Assembly (NCBI GenBank): GCA_964528595.1
Contig: CAZGTM010000016.1
Span: 1 to 64,000, forward strand
DNA from: CAYFKJ01 sp964528595
Lineage (GTDB): Bacteria; Pseudomonadota; Alphaproteobacteria; UBA2966
Length of the DNA: 64,000 nt
Reading direction: 5' to 3'
Shown: positions 42,700-51,277 of the stretch, piece by piece
Layout: each line of letters opens with the position of its first letter
Position numbering within the stretch: the first letter of the stretch is position 1
Position numbers and translations under genes: made by a program
The notes under the pieces: model-generated
What the model saw: the letters and a program-made list of their open reading frames with translations, nothing else
Database searches by the model: none
Told to the model about the DNA's origin: nothing

Positions 42700-44034
42700 A
42701 TGGCGGTCGACGAGACCATCACGTGGCGGGTGCGCGCAAAACGACTCTGGAAACGCATGTTTCCGGAGCGGGAGTTTTATTATCGCAGCCGCGGTCATGT
42801 TCATTACGTCTCCCTGGGCGGCGCTTCCCAAACCGTCATCTCGGTGGCGGTCCTCGCCTTTTTCGGCTGGGTTGCCTTCGCCTCGGTCTACCTGATCTTC
42901 AAAAACGAAATTATCGAGAGCAAAAATCGTCAGATTGCGACGATGGAGCATACCTATGATGAGCTGGCCAGCCAGCTGATCAACACCGAGGAACGTTTCA
43001 CCGCGATGACCCGCGAACTGGAGGAAAAGCACCGCCAGTTGGTCAAGATCGTCGCCCTGAAGGATTCCCTGGAACAAAAACTCGGCTCGCTCACCGAGGA
43101 ACTCGATCAGGTCTCTTCCGCCCGCGACGAGGTCATCAAAGTCAAAAAGGACCTGAAACGCCGTCTGGCTAATATGGAATCGACGCTTGAGGTTACGACC
43201 AACGAACGCAGCGGCCTCAGCAAGGCGCTCGACGGAGCGTTGGAAAAGCTCAGTCAGTTGACCCTACAGCGAGATAGCGCCCGGGAGCGGCGCGACGCGC
43301 TCAGCGATCACGTCAATGAACTGGAAGGCAGGCTGGCCGAAATTAAATTCTCCCAGCAGAACCTGATCGCGCGGCTTCATGAGCGTACGGAATTGAATGT
43401 CGCCGAAATGGAAGAAATGATCAAAATCACCAAGCTTGACGTCGAAGGCCTGGTCAAGCGCGCCGTGCCGGAGAGCAAAGGCGTCGGTGGACCGCTGATC
43501 AACCTCGATGCCGGCGACGCCGCCGACGAATTCGCCGGCATGGACCGGGGATACGAAAGCAGCGTCAGCGCGCTGGAATCGCATATCGGTCGCTGGGAAG
43601 CCCTGCAGAATATCCTGCAACGGCTGCCCCTGGCCGCCCCTGTCGACAGTTATTCGATCTCAAGCGGTTACGGCCGCCGCAAGGACCCTTTTACCAAGCG
43701 TTGGGCGAGCCATCACGGCCTCGATTTGGCCGGTGTTTTCAAAACCCGCGTCCGCGCCACCGCCGCGGGGGTCGTGACTTTCGCGGGCCGCAACGGCCCC
43801 CTCGGACGCATGATCGAAATCGACCACGGCCTGGGTCTCAAGACGCGCTATGGCCATTTGCACCGGATTCTTGTAAAAAAGGGGCAGCGTGTTGATTTTC
43901 GGGAGAAAATCGGTCTCATGGGGAGCACCGGCCGCAGCACGGGTTACCACGTTCATTACGAGGTGACCTTCAACGGCAAATCCCGAAATCCGGCCAATTT
44001 TTTGAAAGCGGGTAGATATGTTTTCAAGAACTGA
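42700..44034 (+). CDS. M23 family murein endopeptidase with coiled coil
   Basis: A 444-residue inner-membrane-anchored protein: cytoplasmic N-terminus, one transmembrane segment near 45-68, a long coiled coil from about 75 to 215, and a C-terminal LytM/M23 zinc peptidase domain with HHGLD and HVHYE ligand motifs. These enzymes cut peptide crosslinks in peptidoglycan. The ligands are intact, so it should be active rather than a degenerate activator. Its last 17 bases overlap the bactofilin gene, a pairing known to shape cells. Confidence 0.9.
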   Translation: MAVDETITWRVRAKRLWKRMFPEREFYYRSRGHVHYVSLGGASQTVISVAVLAFFGWVAFASVYLIFKNEIIESKNRQIATMEHTYDELASQLINTEERFTAMTRELEEKHRQLVKIVALKDSLEQKLGSLTEELDQVSSARDEVIKVKKDLKRRLANMESTLEVTTNERSGLSKALDGALEKLSQLTLQRDSARERRDALSDHVNELEGRLAEIKFSQQNLIARLHERTELNVAEMEEMIKITKLDVEGLVKRAVPESKGVGGPLINLDAGDAADEFAGMDRGYESSVSALESHIGRWEALQNILQRLPLAAPVDSYSISSGYGRRKDPFTKRWASHHGLDLAGVFKTRVRATAAGVVTFAGRNGPLGRMIEIDHGLGLKTRYGHLHRILVKKGQRVDFREKIGLMGSTGRSTGYHVHYEVTFNGKSRNPANFLKAGRYVFKN

Positions 44035-44503
44035 CAAAGACCAAGCGGGACAAAGAGCAGCAAACGAGGGGGGTAACGTGGCACCATCCATCATCAGCGC
44101 CAATCTCCATATCGTCGGCAACCTGAAGACCGAAGGCGAAGTCCAGGTTGACGGCACGATCGACGGCGACGTTTCCATCCGTTCATTGACGATCGGGGAA
44201 CACGCCAAGGTCTGCGGCGAAATCATCGCCCAAACCATTGAGATCCGCGGCTCCATCGACGGCAAGGTAAAGGCCAAGGAAGTCAAGCTTTCCAAGACCG
44301 CCCACGTTGTCGGCGATATTGTCCATGAAATCCTTTCGGTGGAATCAGGCGCCTATATTGAGGGTCAGCTCAAACGGGCGGACGCCCAACCTGTAGTCAA
44401 CAAGGCAAAGGCCTCGTTTGGCACCAAAGAAGCCGAAGCCAAGGTTCCGGAAGCTCCGATCAAAGAGGCGAAAGAACCGCCCAAAGCGGCGGCCACGGCC
44501 TAA
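44018..44503 (+). CDS. Bactofilin (polymer-forming cytoskeletal protein)
   Basis: A 161-residue bactofilin with a central beta-helix domain (about 25-120; repeats such as GEVQVDGTIDGDVSI and GEIIAQTIEIRGSIDGKV) flanked by a short disordered head and a charged Pro/Ala/Lys/Glu tail. Bactofilins polymerise without nucleotide and position cell-wall enzymes. The start overlaps the M23 peptidase end by 17 bases, so the two are made together. A strong terminator follows. Confidence 0.92.
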   Translation: MFSRTDKDQAGQRAANEGGNVAPSIISANLHIVGNLKTEGEVQVDGTIDGDVSIRSLTIGEHAKVCGEIIAQTIEIRGSIDGKVKAKEVKLSKTAHVVGDIVHEILSVESGAYIEGQLKRADAQPVVNKAKASFGTKEAEAKVPEAPIKEAKEPPKAAATA

Positions 44504-44537
44504 AACGCCGCCGATTGGCGAAGTTCATTCGAATTTC

Positions 44538-44568
44538 ACGGCCCGCTCCCGGCGGGCCGTTTCTTTTT
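44538..44568 (+). terminator. Rho-independent terminator after the bactofilin gene
   Basis: A perfect nine-base stem (ACGGCCCGC with GCGGGCCGT), a five-base loop and the run TTCTTTTT, 35 bases after the bactofilin stop. The sequence just past it leads into a converging gene. Confidence 0.85.
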
Positions 44569-44583
44569 GTTCGGCGGGCGTTG

Positions 44584-45351
44584 TCAGTTCGCAGCGTCAA
44601 ACATGCGGCTGACCAAGTCGCGCCGTGATTCCAAGGTCTTCGGGTAGGCCGTCCGGCTATGCGATAAGCCCAGTCCCAGGGCCGTTTCCGCCAGTTTGTA
44701 AGTCAATGGGCCGGGATTTATCACCGGCACGCTCAAGCGGTCGCTGAGATAGCCGTGGGCCTGATGCATCGTCGTCGAACCCAGCAAAATGACGTCGGCG
44801 CCGTCCTCCGCAACGCATTTGTTCGCGGCGTCCTCGAGTAACGGAAAGACTTCCTCCTCCTTTCCGCCCAGCAGGCCCCGGTTGTCGGGGGCGATGTCGA
44901 TGCTGCGAACGGAGGCGCAATGATCCGTGAAGCGCAGGTCCTTGAGCGTCTTGACGTAGAGGTGTTTCCAATGGGGCCACATGGTGACGATGGAGAATTT
45001 TTCGCCCAGCAGCAAGGCCATGAGGACGGACGCCCGTCCAGGCCCGAACACCGGAATATCCAATTCCGATCGCAGCGCTGCGACGCCGGAATCGCTCATG
45101 GTGTCGATACAGACGGCATCGAAGCCGCGTTCCTGGGCACTCTGGCCGGCTTCGAGCATGCCCATGTCTGCCAGGATCAGGTCGGACTGACTCACGTAAT
45201 TCTTAGGCGCCGCCCGCGTTGATTCAAATTCAAATGAAATATTGTCGCCCAATTGCACGGCGTCCAGTTGTTGACGGCGCAGGTTCAGGTCATCCTCGGA
45301 CATGGGAAAAGGGACGATCACCAGGACACGATACTGCGCATTTTCACTCAT
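44584..45351 (-). CDS. Aspartate/glutamate (hydantoin) racemase-like protein with altered active site
   Basis: A 255-residue protein of the Asp/Glu/hydantoin racemase superfamily fold. By eye, the two catalytic cysteines expected in such enzymes fall on Thr84 (CIDTMSDSG) and Ser192 (LLGSTTMHQ); Cys81 lies three residues before the first site. It may therefore be a decarboxylase, isomerase or binding protein rather than a racemase. The ATG at 45351 has AGGAG seven bases upstream. It follows the lipase-like gene by 11 bases on the same strand. Confidence 0.78.
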   Translation of the reverse strand: MSENAQYRVLVIVPFPMSEDDLNLRRQQLDAVQLGDNISFEFESTRAAPKNYVSQSDLILADMGMLEAGQSAQERGFDAVCIDTMSDSGVAALRSELDIPVFGPGRASVLMALLLGEKFSIVTMWPHWKHLYVKTLKDLRFTDHCASVRSIDIAPDNRGLLGGKEEEVFPLLEDAANKCVAEDGADVILLGSTTMHQAHGYLSDRLSVPVINPGPLTYKLAETALGLGLSHSRTAYPKTLESRRDLVSRMFDAAN

Positions 45352-45362
45352 GGCGGATCTCC

Positions 45363-46025
45363 TCAATGATCGGGATGTAAGAATATACCGTTTCGCAGGA
45401 ATTCGGCCGTTTGTGCGATGACCTCGCCGTGATCGCAGATGAAGGTGTGGTGGGCGTCGATCACAACATCATCCTTGGCGCCTTCCAGCCGGGTATTGGC
45501 CAGTTCGACGGTGCCGTCGTGTTCATGGCCGTGGCGGTGAAAGAGGTTGATGTAGGAGATCGGATTGAAGGGGTGGAAGTGCTGCACGCTGGCGATGATG
45601 CCGATCTCGGCGTCCGGCACGCCGAGCGACTGCAGCGCCGCTGAGCCCTCGGCCAAATCCTCCAGCGGCAAACCGAATATGAAGCGTGAAAAGGGCAAGG
45701 CGCCGAAGCTTGACACCACCCCCGCCCCCTGATTGGGCACGGCGATCAGCACGATGCGGCCCTGTTGCACGGGCGGGCGGTCCGACAAGGCGCCGCGGAT
45801 GATGATACCGCCCAAGGAATGACCGACGAAATGCACGGGGCCTTCGAAGTTCCGCTCCGCCAACCAGGTTCGGAATGCCTCGACGTGTTCCGCCAGGGTG
45901 CGCGTCCGGCTGGGGTAGTCCCAATAGGCTGCGCCGTAGCCTGCCGCTTCCAGGCCGCGGCCGAGCAGGCTCATGCTCGCCCAGCTTCGTCCCAGGCCGT
46001 GTACCAGAACCACCTGCTGCGTCAC
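45363..46025 (-). CDS. Alpha/beta hydrolase (lipase/esterase-like)
   Basis: A 220-residue alpha/beta hydrolase with oxyanion HGLG near the start, nucleophile elbow GHSLGG and a late histidine (DAHHTFI). The layout resembles small triacylglycerol lipase or PGAP1-like esterases. No signal peptide is seen, so it acts in the cytoplasm or at the inner membrane. Its start overlaps the end of the PlsB-like acyltransferase by four bases, suggesting linked lipid metabolism. Confidence 0.85.
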   Translation of the reverse strand: MTQQVVLVHGLGRSWASMSLLGRGLEAAGYGAAYWDYPSRTRTLAEHVEAFRTWLAERNFEGPVHFVGHSLGGIIIRGALSDRPPVQQGRIVLIAVPNQGAGVVSSFGALPFSRFIFGLPLEDLAEGSAALQSLGVPDAEIGIIASVQHFHPFNPISYINLFHRHGHEHDGTVELANTRLEGAKDDVVIDAHHTFICDHGEVIAQTAEFLRNGIFLHPDH

Positions 46026-47437
46026 GCCGCGCCGCCCTCCTCCTTGAAGAAATGGGCAATCGCATTGGCGTAGTACTGCATGATGGGCAGTTCGCCCGGC
46101 TTGACCCGGAACAGGCCGTCCTTTTCCTCGACCAGATGCCTGAGCGTTAGCATCCTCAGGCCCACCGACAAGGCATAGTCGGCATCGGCGTGGGGAACGT
46201 AGACCTGCGCCCCGATGGCCTCCAGTTGGGTGATCAAGGCATGGGCCGCAACTTTCAGATCAAGCTCGCTGATAGCGTCTTCCGGCCGCGCCGCGAACAC
46301 CGTGGCCACCAGCGACACCGGCAGCACCGGCACGACGTGCCCGACCCGGTCCATGAGGTGCTTGCCCAAGGCTTCGATGCGGTCCCGGTGCGCCTCGCCG
46401 ACCCGGTCGGCATCGTCGGCCAGCCAGGCGCGGGCCGACACCGGCGCGCCGAAATTGACGCAGGCATAACCGAAGCGGTACCACTTGCGTCTGGCCATCA
46501 GGGCGAAATTGTGGCCGATGAAACCGAAGGTCTTTTTGAGCGCGAAACCGGTGGTGCGCCGCTCGGCGTCGCCGTCCAAGGTGCGCACCAGTGAGCGGTC
46601 CTCGAAGACCCGGTCGTAGTTGATGCCGACGGGCACGAAGACGATGTCCTTGGCGCCGTCGGTATCCAGCGCTTTCAGCATGTAGTTCAGCAGGCCCAGA
46701 CGCGGCGGCCTGAGATATCCGTCCTTGCTGAGGCCGCCTTCGGGATAGACCGCCTGCACCACGCCCGCCGCCGTGGCCATGGCGACGTAGCGCTCCAGTA
46801 CCCGGCGGTAGAGCTGATCGCCCGAATTCCGCCGCACGAAATAGGCGCCCAGCGATCGGATCAGCGCCTGCAGCGGCCAGATCCGCGCCCATTCGCCGAC
46901 GGCATAGGACAACGCGGTGCGCGAGGCCGCGAGATAGGCGACCAGGACGTAATCCATGTTGGAGCGGTGGTTCATGACGAACACGACGCTGGCTTCCGGG
47001 TCGACCGCCGCCAAGCCTTCCTCGTCGGCATAGCCGAGACGCACGCGATAAAGCCACTCGGCGACGCGACGCGCCGCCCAGGCGCCGACGCGGAAGTAAA
47101 CGTAGGCGTTGAAGGCCGGCACGATTTCGCGGGCGTGACGCGCAACCTCCGCCATCAAGACTTCCCTCGGGGTGTTTTCGGCGGCGCTTTTCTCCTCGAC
47201 CGCCTGCATGACGTCGGCATCGTAGGTCAGCCGGTCGATCAGGACCTCGCGGCGCGTCAGCTTGAAGGATTGGATCTTGAGGTCGAGCCGGGTGTTGAGT
47301 TCCTCGACCGCACGCGACACGCGGCGGCGCAGGAACCAGCGCGCGCTGGGCAACAGAAAGCGGTCGAGCACGGCCAGGGCCGCCAGCAACACCACCAATC
47401 CCGCCACCCACAACGGGATGGCAATCATTTCATTCAT
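46022..47437 (-). CDS. PlsB-like glycerol-3-phosphate/1-acylglycerol-3-phosphate acyltransferase
   Basis: A 471-residue membrane-associated acyltransferase with an N-terminal hydrophobic helix (about 5-27). The acyltransferase blocks are NHRSNMD (HX4D), GAYFVRR, VYPEGGLS and a later VPVGINYDRV, close to the PlsB group but without its large extra domains. It transfers an acyl chain to a glycerol-phosphate acceptor in phospholipid synthesis. It is upstream of the esterase with a four-base overlap and downstream of prfB across a palindromic element. Confidence 0.83.
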   Translation of the reverse strand: MNEMIAIPLWVAGLVVLLAALAVLDRFLLPSARWFLRRRVSRAVEELNTRLDLKIQSFKLTRREVLIDRLTYDADVMQAVEEKSAAENTPREVLMAEVARHAREIVPAFNAYVYFRVGAWAARRVAEWLYRVRLGYADEEGLAAVDPEASVVFVMNHRSNMDYVLVAYLAASRTALSYAVGEWARIWPLQALIRSLGAYFVRRNSGDQLYRRVLERYVAMATAAGVVQAVYPEGGLSKDGYLRPPRLGLLNYMLKALDTDGAKDIVFVPVGINYDRVFEDRSLVRTLDGDAERRTTGFALKKTFGFIGHNFALMARRKWYRFGYACVNFGAPVSARAWLADDADRVGEAHRDRIEALGKHLMDRVGHVVPVLPVSLVATVFAARPEDAISELDLKVAAHALITQLEAIGAQVYVPHADADYALSVGLRMLTLRHLVEEKDGLFRVKPGELPIMQYYANAIAHFFKEEGGAA

Positions 47438-47449
47438 CGGCGCCTCCGC

Positions 47450-47558
47450 GAATTAAATGGTGACAGGTACGAATTAATCGCCATTCAGAGCTTACCGATC
47501 AAGCAAATGGCGTGCGATTAATTCGTACCTGTCACCATTTAATTCCACCATTTAATTC
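47450..47558. repeat. Palindromic repeat element at the prfB 3' end
   Basis: Two perfect 32-base inverted arms (47450-47481 and 47514-47545) surround a 32-base spacer. The outer 13 bases of the right arm are then repeated in tandem (47533-47545 and 47546-47558), and the second copy runs into the last codon and stop of prfB. In RNA it would form a very stable hairpin between prfB and the acyltransferase gene. It looks like a MITE or REP-type element rather than a simple terminator; no transposase is nearby. Confidence 0.8.
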
Positions 47559-48665
47559 GAGCCCTCACCGCCCAAACGCTGGGCCAGCGCCGCCGCCATG
47601 AAGTCGTCGAGGTCACCGTCCAGCACCGCGCTTGTGTTGCTGGTTTCCACGCCGGTGCGCAGGTCCTTGACCATCTGGTAGGGCTGCAGCACGTAGGAAC
47701 GGATCTGATGGCCCCAGCCGATATCGGTCTTGGCGTCCTGCTTGGCCTGGGCTTCCTCCTCGCGGCGCTGTAGTTCCGCCTCGTAAAGGCGCGCTTTCAG
47801 CATGCTCATGGCGGCCGCTCGATTTTTATGCTGGGAGCGGTCGTTTTGGCACTGCACGACGATACCCGTGGGCAAATGCGTCATGCGCACCGCCGAATCG
47901 GTCTTGTTGACGTGCTGGCCGCCGGCGCCCGACGCCCGGTAGGTGTCGACGCGCAGGTCGCTGTCGCTGATCTCGATCTCGATGGCGTCGTCGATCACCG
48001 GGTAGACACCGACGCTGGCGAAGCTGGTGTGCCGGCGCGCCGACGAATCGAACGGCGAGATGCGCACCAGGCGATGGACGCCAACCTCCGTCTTCATCCA
48101 GCCGTAGGCGTTGTCGCCGCCGACCTTAAGCGTGGCCGACTTGATGCCGGCCTCCTCGCCGGGGCTTTCCTCCAGCCATTCGACCTTGTAGCCATGCGCC
48201 TCGGCCCAGCGCACGTACATCCTGAGCAGCATTTCGGCCCAGTCCTGGGATTCTGTACCGCCCGCGCCGGCGTGGACCTCGAGATAGGTGTCGTTGCTGT
48301 CGGCCTCACCCGAAAGCAGGCTTTCGATGCGGCTCTTGGCGGCGATCTTGGCCATGCCTTCGATGGCGGCCTCGGCCTCCGCGACGACTTCCTCGTCGCC
48401 CTCGGCCTCGCCCATTTCGATCAGTTCGAGATTGTCCTCAAGCCCGCTTTCGAGCTCCAGCACCGCCTTGATCTGATTGTCGAGCCGGGTGCGCTCGCGC
48501 ATGGTTTTCTGCGCCTTTTCGGGATCGTCCCAGAGCGTGGGGTCTTCCGCCTGGGCGTTCAGTTCCTCCAGCCGGACCAGCGCCGTCTCCCAGTCAAAGA
48601 CGCCTCCTCAGCAGTTCCAGCGACTGCCTGATGTCTTCGGATATGGATATGATCTCGGCCTTCAA
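47552..48665 (-). CDS. prfB: Peptide chain release factor 2, made by programmed +1 frameshift
   Basis: RF2 recognises UGA and UAA stop codons. The main frame carries the SPF anticodon-like motif (RISPFDSS) and the GGQ motif (GAGGQHVNK). The first 23 codons are in another frame, from a TTG at 48665 (KAEIISISEDIRQSLELLRR) to CTT followed by an in-frame TGA; a +1 slip continues into DWETALVRL, giving about 370 residues. An in-frame ATG eight codons further upstream is possible but less family-like. The start codon is inferred; the frameshift site is plainly visible. The stop codon lies in the tandem repeat described above. Confidence 0.92.
48594..48608 (-). promoter_or_regulatory. prfB programmed frameshift signal
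   Basis: On the minus strand AGGAGG (48608-48603) is followed three bases later by CTT TGA C. This is the known RF2 autoregulatory site: an internal Shine-Dalgarno, the slippery CUU and a UGA that is read only when RF2 is plentiful. All parts are intact. Confidence 0.93.
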
Positions 48666-48750
48666 CGCCCTACTCCCAACCAATAGCATTTTCGTGCGGC
48701 GAGACGGTACTTGCGCGCCGCTTGAGCGTCAATCGAAATGGAGGCTGATT

Positions 48751-51159
48751 TCAGTACAAGCCGCCGGTTCCCGATACCGCACTTCCCGCGCCACCCGTGA
48801 CGGCGGTTTCGGAGCCGTCGAGGACAGGGGCGCCCTTGGTGGGTTCGGTGCCGGGGCGGAAGGCTTCCAGGATGACCTTCTTGTCCCACGGCGCGGCCGG
48901 CAGGCCGGTCGAGGCGTTGACGCGCACCAGGCGGATGCCGGGGGGCACGCGGAACGGGATGGCGGGTTGCTCCGCCAGGGCCCGGGCGGCGAAGTCGCGG
49001 AAGATGGGCGCGGCGACGGACGCGCCCTGCTCCCTGGGCCCCAGGCTCTTCGGTTTATCGAAACCGGCATAGACGCCGATAGCCAGATCGGGCGAAAAGC
49101 CCATGAACCAGGTATCGAGAGCCTGATTGGTCGTCCCGGTCTTGCCGGCCAGCGGTTTGCCCACGGCCCTGACGCGCCGGCCGGTGCCGCGTTCGACCAC
49201 CCCTTCCAGCATGGAGACCACCTGGTACGCGGTCTGGGGTTCGATGACCGCGCGGCGGATGTCGTCGATGACCGGCGGCTTTTGGCCCAGCCAGCGGGTG
49301 CTGCGGCAATCGTCGCAGGGCCGCGGGTCATGGCGGAACACCGTACGGCCGCGCCGGTCCTGGATGCGGTCGATCAGCGTCGGATTGATTTCCTTGCCGC
49401 CGTTGACCAGCATGGCGTAGGCCGTGGTGAGCTGCATCAATGTGGTCTCGCCGGCGCCCAGGGACATCGAGAGGATCTCCGGCATGTTGTCGGTGATGCC
49501 GAAACGGCGGGCGTAATCGGCCACGACTTCCATGCCGATAAACTGCGCCAGACGCACCGTCATTAGGTTACGTGATTTCTCAATACCGAGCCGTAAGGTA
49601 CTGGGACCATAGAATTTTTTGGTATAGTTAGCGGGCTTCCATTTGGGCAGGCCGGCTCCCTGGTCCATCACGAACGGGGCGTCCAGGACGAGACTGGCCG
49701 GGGTAAATCCGTGCTCCAGGGCGGCGGCGTAAACGAACGGTTTGAAGGCCGACCCGGGCTGCCGCTTGGCCTGGGTCGCCCGGTTGAATTCGCTGCCCGC
49801 ATAATCGAAGCCGCCGACCATGGCCAGGACGCGCCCGGTGTGGGGATCCATGGCGACGATGCCGCCTTCGATCTCGGGTATTTGCTTGAGGTGGTAGACC
49901 CCGATCGTGCGTTCCTTGTCGGACGCCACCGGGACGACGTCGCCCACGGCCAAAACGTCAACCGGCGCCTTGGGCTTGGCGCCGACCCGCTGGCCTTTTC
50001 GCCAGGGCCGCGCCCAGGACATGCCGGCCATGGGAATGAAGCCGCGCGCGCCGCTGGCGAAGCCGATTTCGGCGCCGGTTTCGAGCACCGACAGCACGAC
50101 CGCCATTTTCCAGCCGCCGAGCCGGCCCGGCGGTTTGATCGCCGTCAGCGTTTCGGCCCAGTCGTGGCCGACTTCGAAGCTGGTAATGGCGCCGCGCCAG
50201 CCATGGCGGCGGTCGTAGGCCTCGATACCGTCGCGCAGGACTTCCTGGGCGATCTCCTGCAGCCGGGGATCGAGCGTGGTGCGCACCGACAATCCGCCTT
50301 CATAGAGGCCGTTCTCCCCGTATTTCTTGATGAGCTGCCGCCTCACCTCTTCAGTGAAGTAATCGGCCGACACGAACTCCGTCGCCGTGCGGCGGCGGAT
50401 GTTGAGCGGCAGCGCCCGCGCCCAGGATGCCTCGCGCGGCGTCACAAAGTCTTCGATCAACATGCGCTCGATCACCCAGTTGCGCCGTGCCAGGGCGGCC
50501 TCGGGCCGGCGCACCGGGTGGTAGTTGTTGGGCGCCTTGGGCAGGGCCGCCAAATACGCCACCTCGGCCAGGGACAACTCGTCCATGGGCTTGTCGAAAT
50601 AGTTGAGGGCCGCGGCGGCAACGCCGTACGAGCCGAAGCCGAGGTAGATCTCGTTGAGGTAAAGCTCGAGGATGCGGTCCTTGGTGAAGGCGCGTTCGAT
50701 GCGGAAAGCCAGGATGGCTTCCTTGATTTTGCGCTCGATCGAGACCTCGTTTGTGAGCAGGAAGTTCTTGGCCACCTGCTGGGTGATGGTCGAGGCGCCG
50801 ACGGGGCGGCGGTTGCGCGCGATATTTATCAGGTTGGTGACGGCGGCGCGCACGATGCTGAGAAAATCGACGCCGGAGTGGGTGTAGAAGTTCTTGTCTT
50901 CGGCCGCCAGGAAGGCGTTGATAACCCGGCGCGGAATGGCCCCGATGGGTACGAACACGCGCTTCTCGGTGGCGTACTCCACCAGCAGGCGCCCATCACC
51001 GGCATGAACCCGTGTCACTGTCGGCGGTTCGTAATGGGCCAGCTGCTGGTAGTCCGGCAGTCCCCGGCCGTAGTGATAGAGTCCCCAAACGACGCCGCCG
51101 GCCAGCGATATGCCAACCAGCACCATCGTTCCGAACAGAGCCGCGAAAATCCTTGTCAT
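48751..51159 (-). CDS. mrcA: Penicillin-binding protein 1A (bifunctional transglycosylase/transpeptidase)
   Basis: An 802-residue class A PBP. One N-terminal transmembrane helix (about 7-28) precedes a glycosyltransferase 51 domain with catalytic Glu87 (AAEDKNFY) and GASTITQQ. An OB-like linker follows, then the transpeptidase domain with GSAFKP (SXXK), SRN and KTGTT motifs. It polymerises and crosslinks peptidoglycan in the periplasm. It lies between amidase and prfB, a typical alphaproteobacterial order. Confidence 0.94.
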   Translation of the reverse strand: MTRIFAALFGTMVLVGISLAGGVVWGLYHYGRGLPDYQQLAHYEPPTVTRVHAGDGRLLVEYATEKRVFVPIGAIPRRVINAFLAAEDKNFYTHSGVDFLSIVRAAVTNLINIARNRRPVGASTITQQVAKNFLLTNEVSIERKIKEAILAFRIERAFTKDRILELYLNEIYLGFGSYGVAAAALNYFDKPMDELSLAEVAYLAALPKAPNNYHPVRRPEAALARRNWVIERMLIEDFVTPREASWARALPLNIRRRTATEFVSADYFTEEVRRQLIKKYGENGLYEGGLSVRTTLDPRLQEIAQEVLRDGIEAYDRRHGWRGAITSFEVGHDWAETLTAIKPPGRLGGWKMAVVLSVLETGAEIGFASGARGFIPMAGMSWARPWRKGQRVGAKPKAPVDVLAVGDVVPVASDKERTIGVYHLKQIPEIEGGIVAMDPHTGRVLAMVGGFDYAGSEFNRATQAKRQPGSAFKPFVYAAALEHGFTPASLVLDAPFVMDQGAGLPKWKPANYTKKFYGPSTLRLGIEKSRNLMTVRLAQFIGMEVVADYARRFGITDNMPEILSMSLGAGETTLMQLTTAYAMLVNGGKEINPTLIDRIQDRRGRTVFRHDPRPCDDCRSTRWLGQKPPVIDDIRRAVIEPQTAYQVVSMLEGVVERGTGRRVRAVGKPLAGKTGTTNQALDTWFMGFSPDLAIGVYAGFDKPKSLGPREQGASVAAPIFRDFAARALAEQPAIPFRVPPGIRLVRVNASTGLPAAPWDKKVILEAFRPGTEPTKGAPVLDGSETAVTGGAGSAVSGTGGLY

Positions 51160-51277
51160 GCCGCCGCGCCCATCATTTTTACAATCTCGGATGGTTCCGC
51201 AAGCTTACCCGTAAAAGACAAATGTGGCCGAGATGTGACCAAAAGGCCGAATAGTTGCCGGTCCCCGTGCGGGGCAC

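Noticed and set aside
47450..47558. Reading the palindromic element as an ordinary Rho-independent terminator.
   Set aside because: The arms are 32 bases long and AT-containing with a 32-base spacer, there is no T run, and the arm end is duplicated in tandem. It may still end transcription, but that is not its simplest description.
48594..48596. In-frame TGA near the start of prfB, which could be read as a disabling mutation or assembly error.
   Set aside because: It sits in the complete programmed frameshift context of RF2 genes (AGGAGG, three bases, CTT TGA C).
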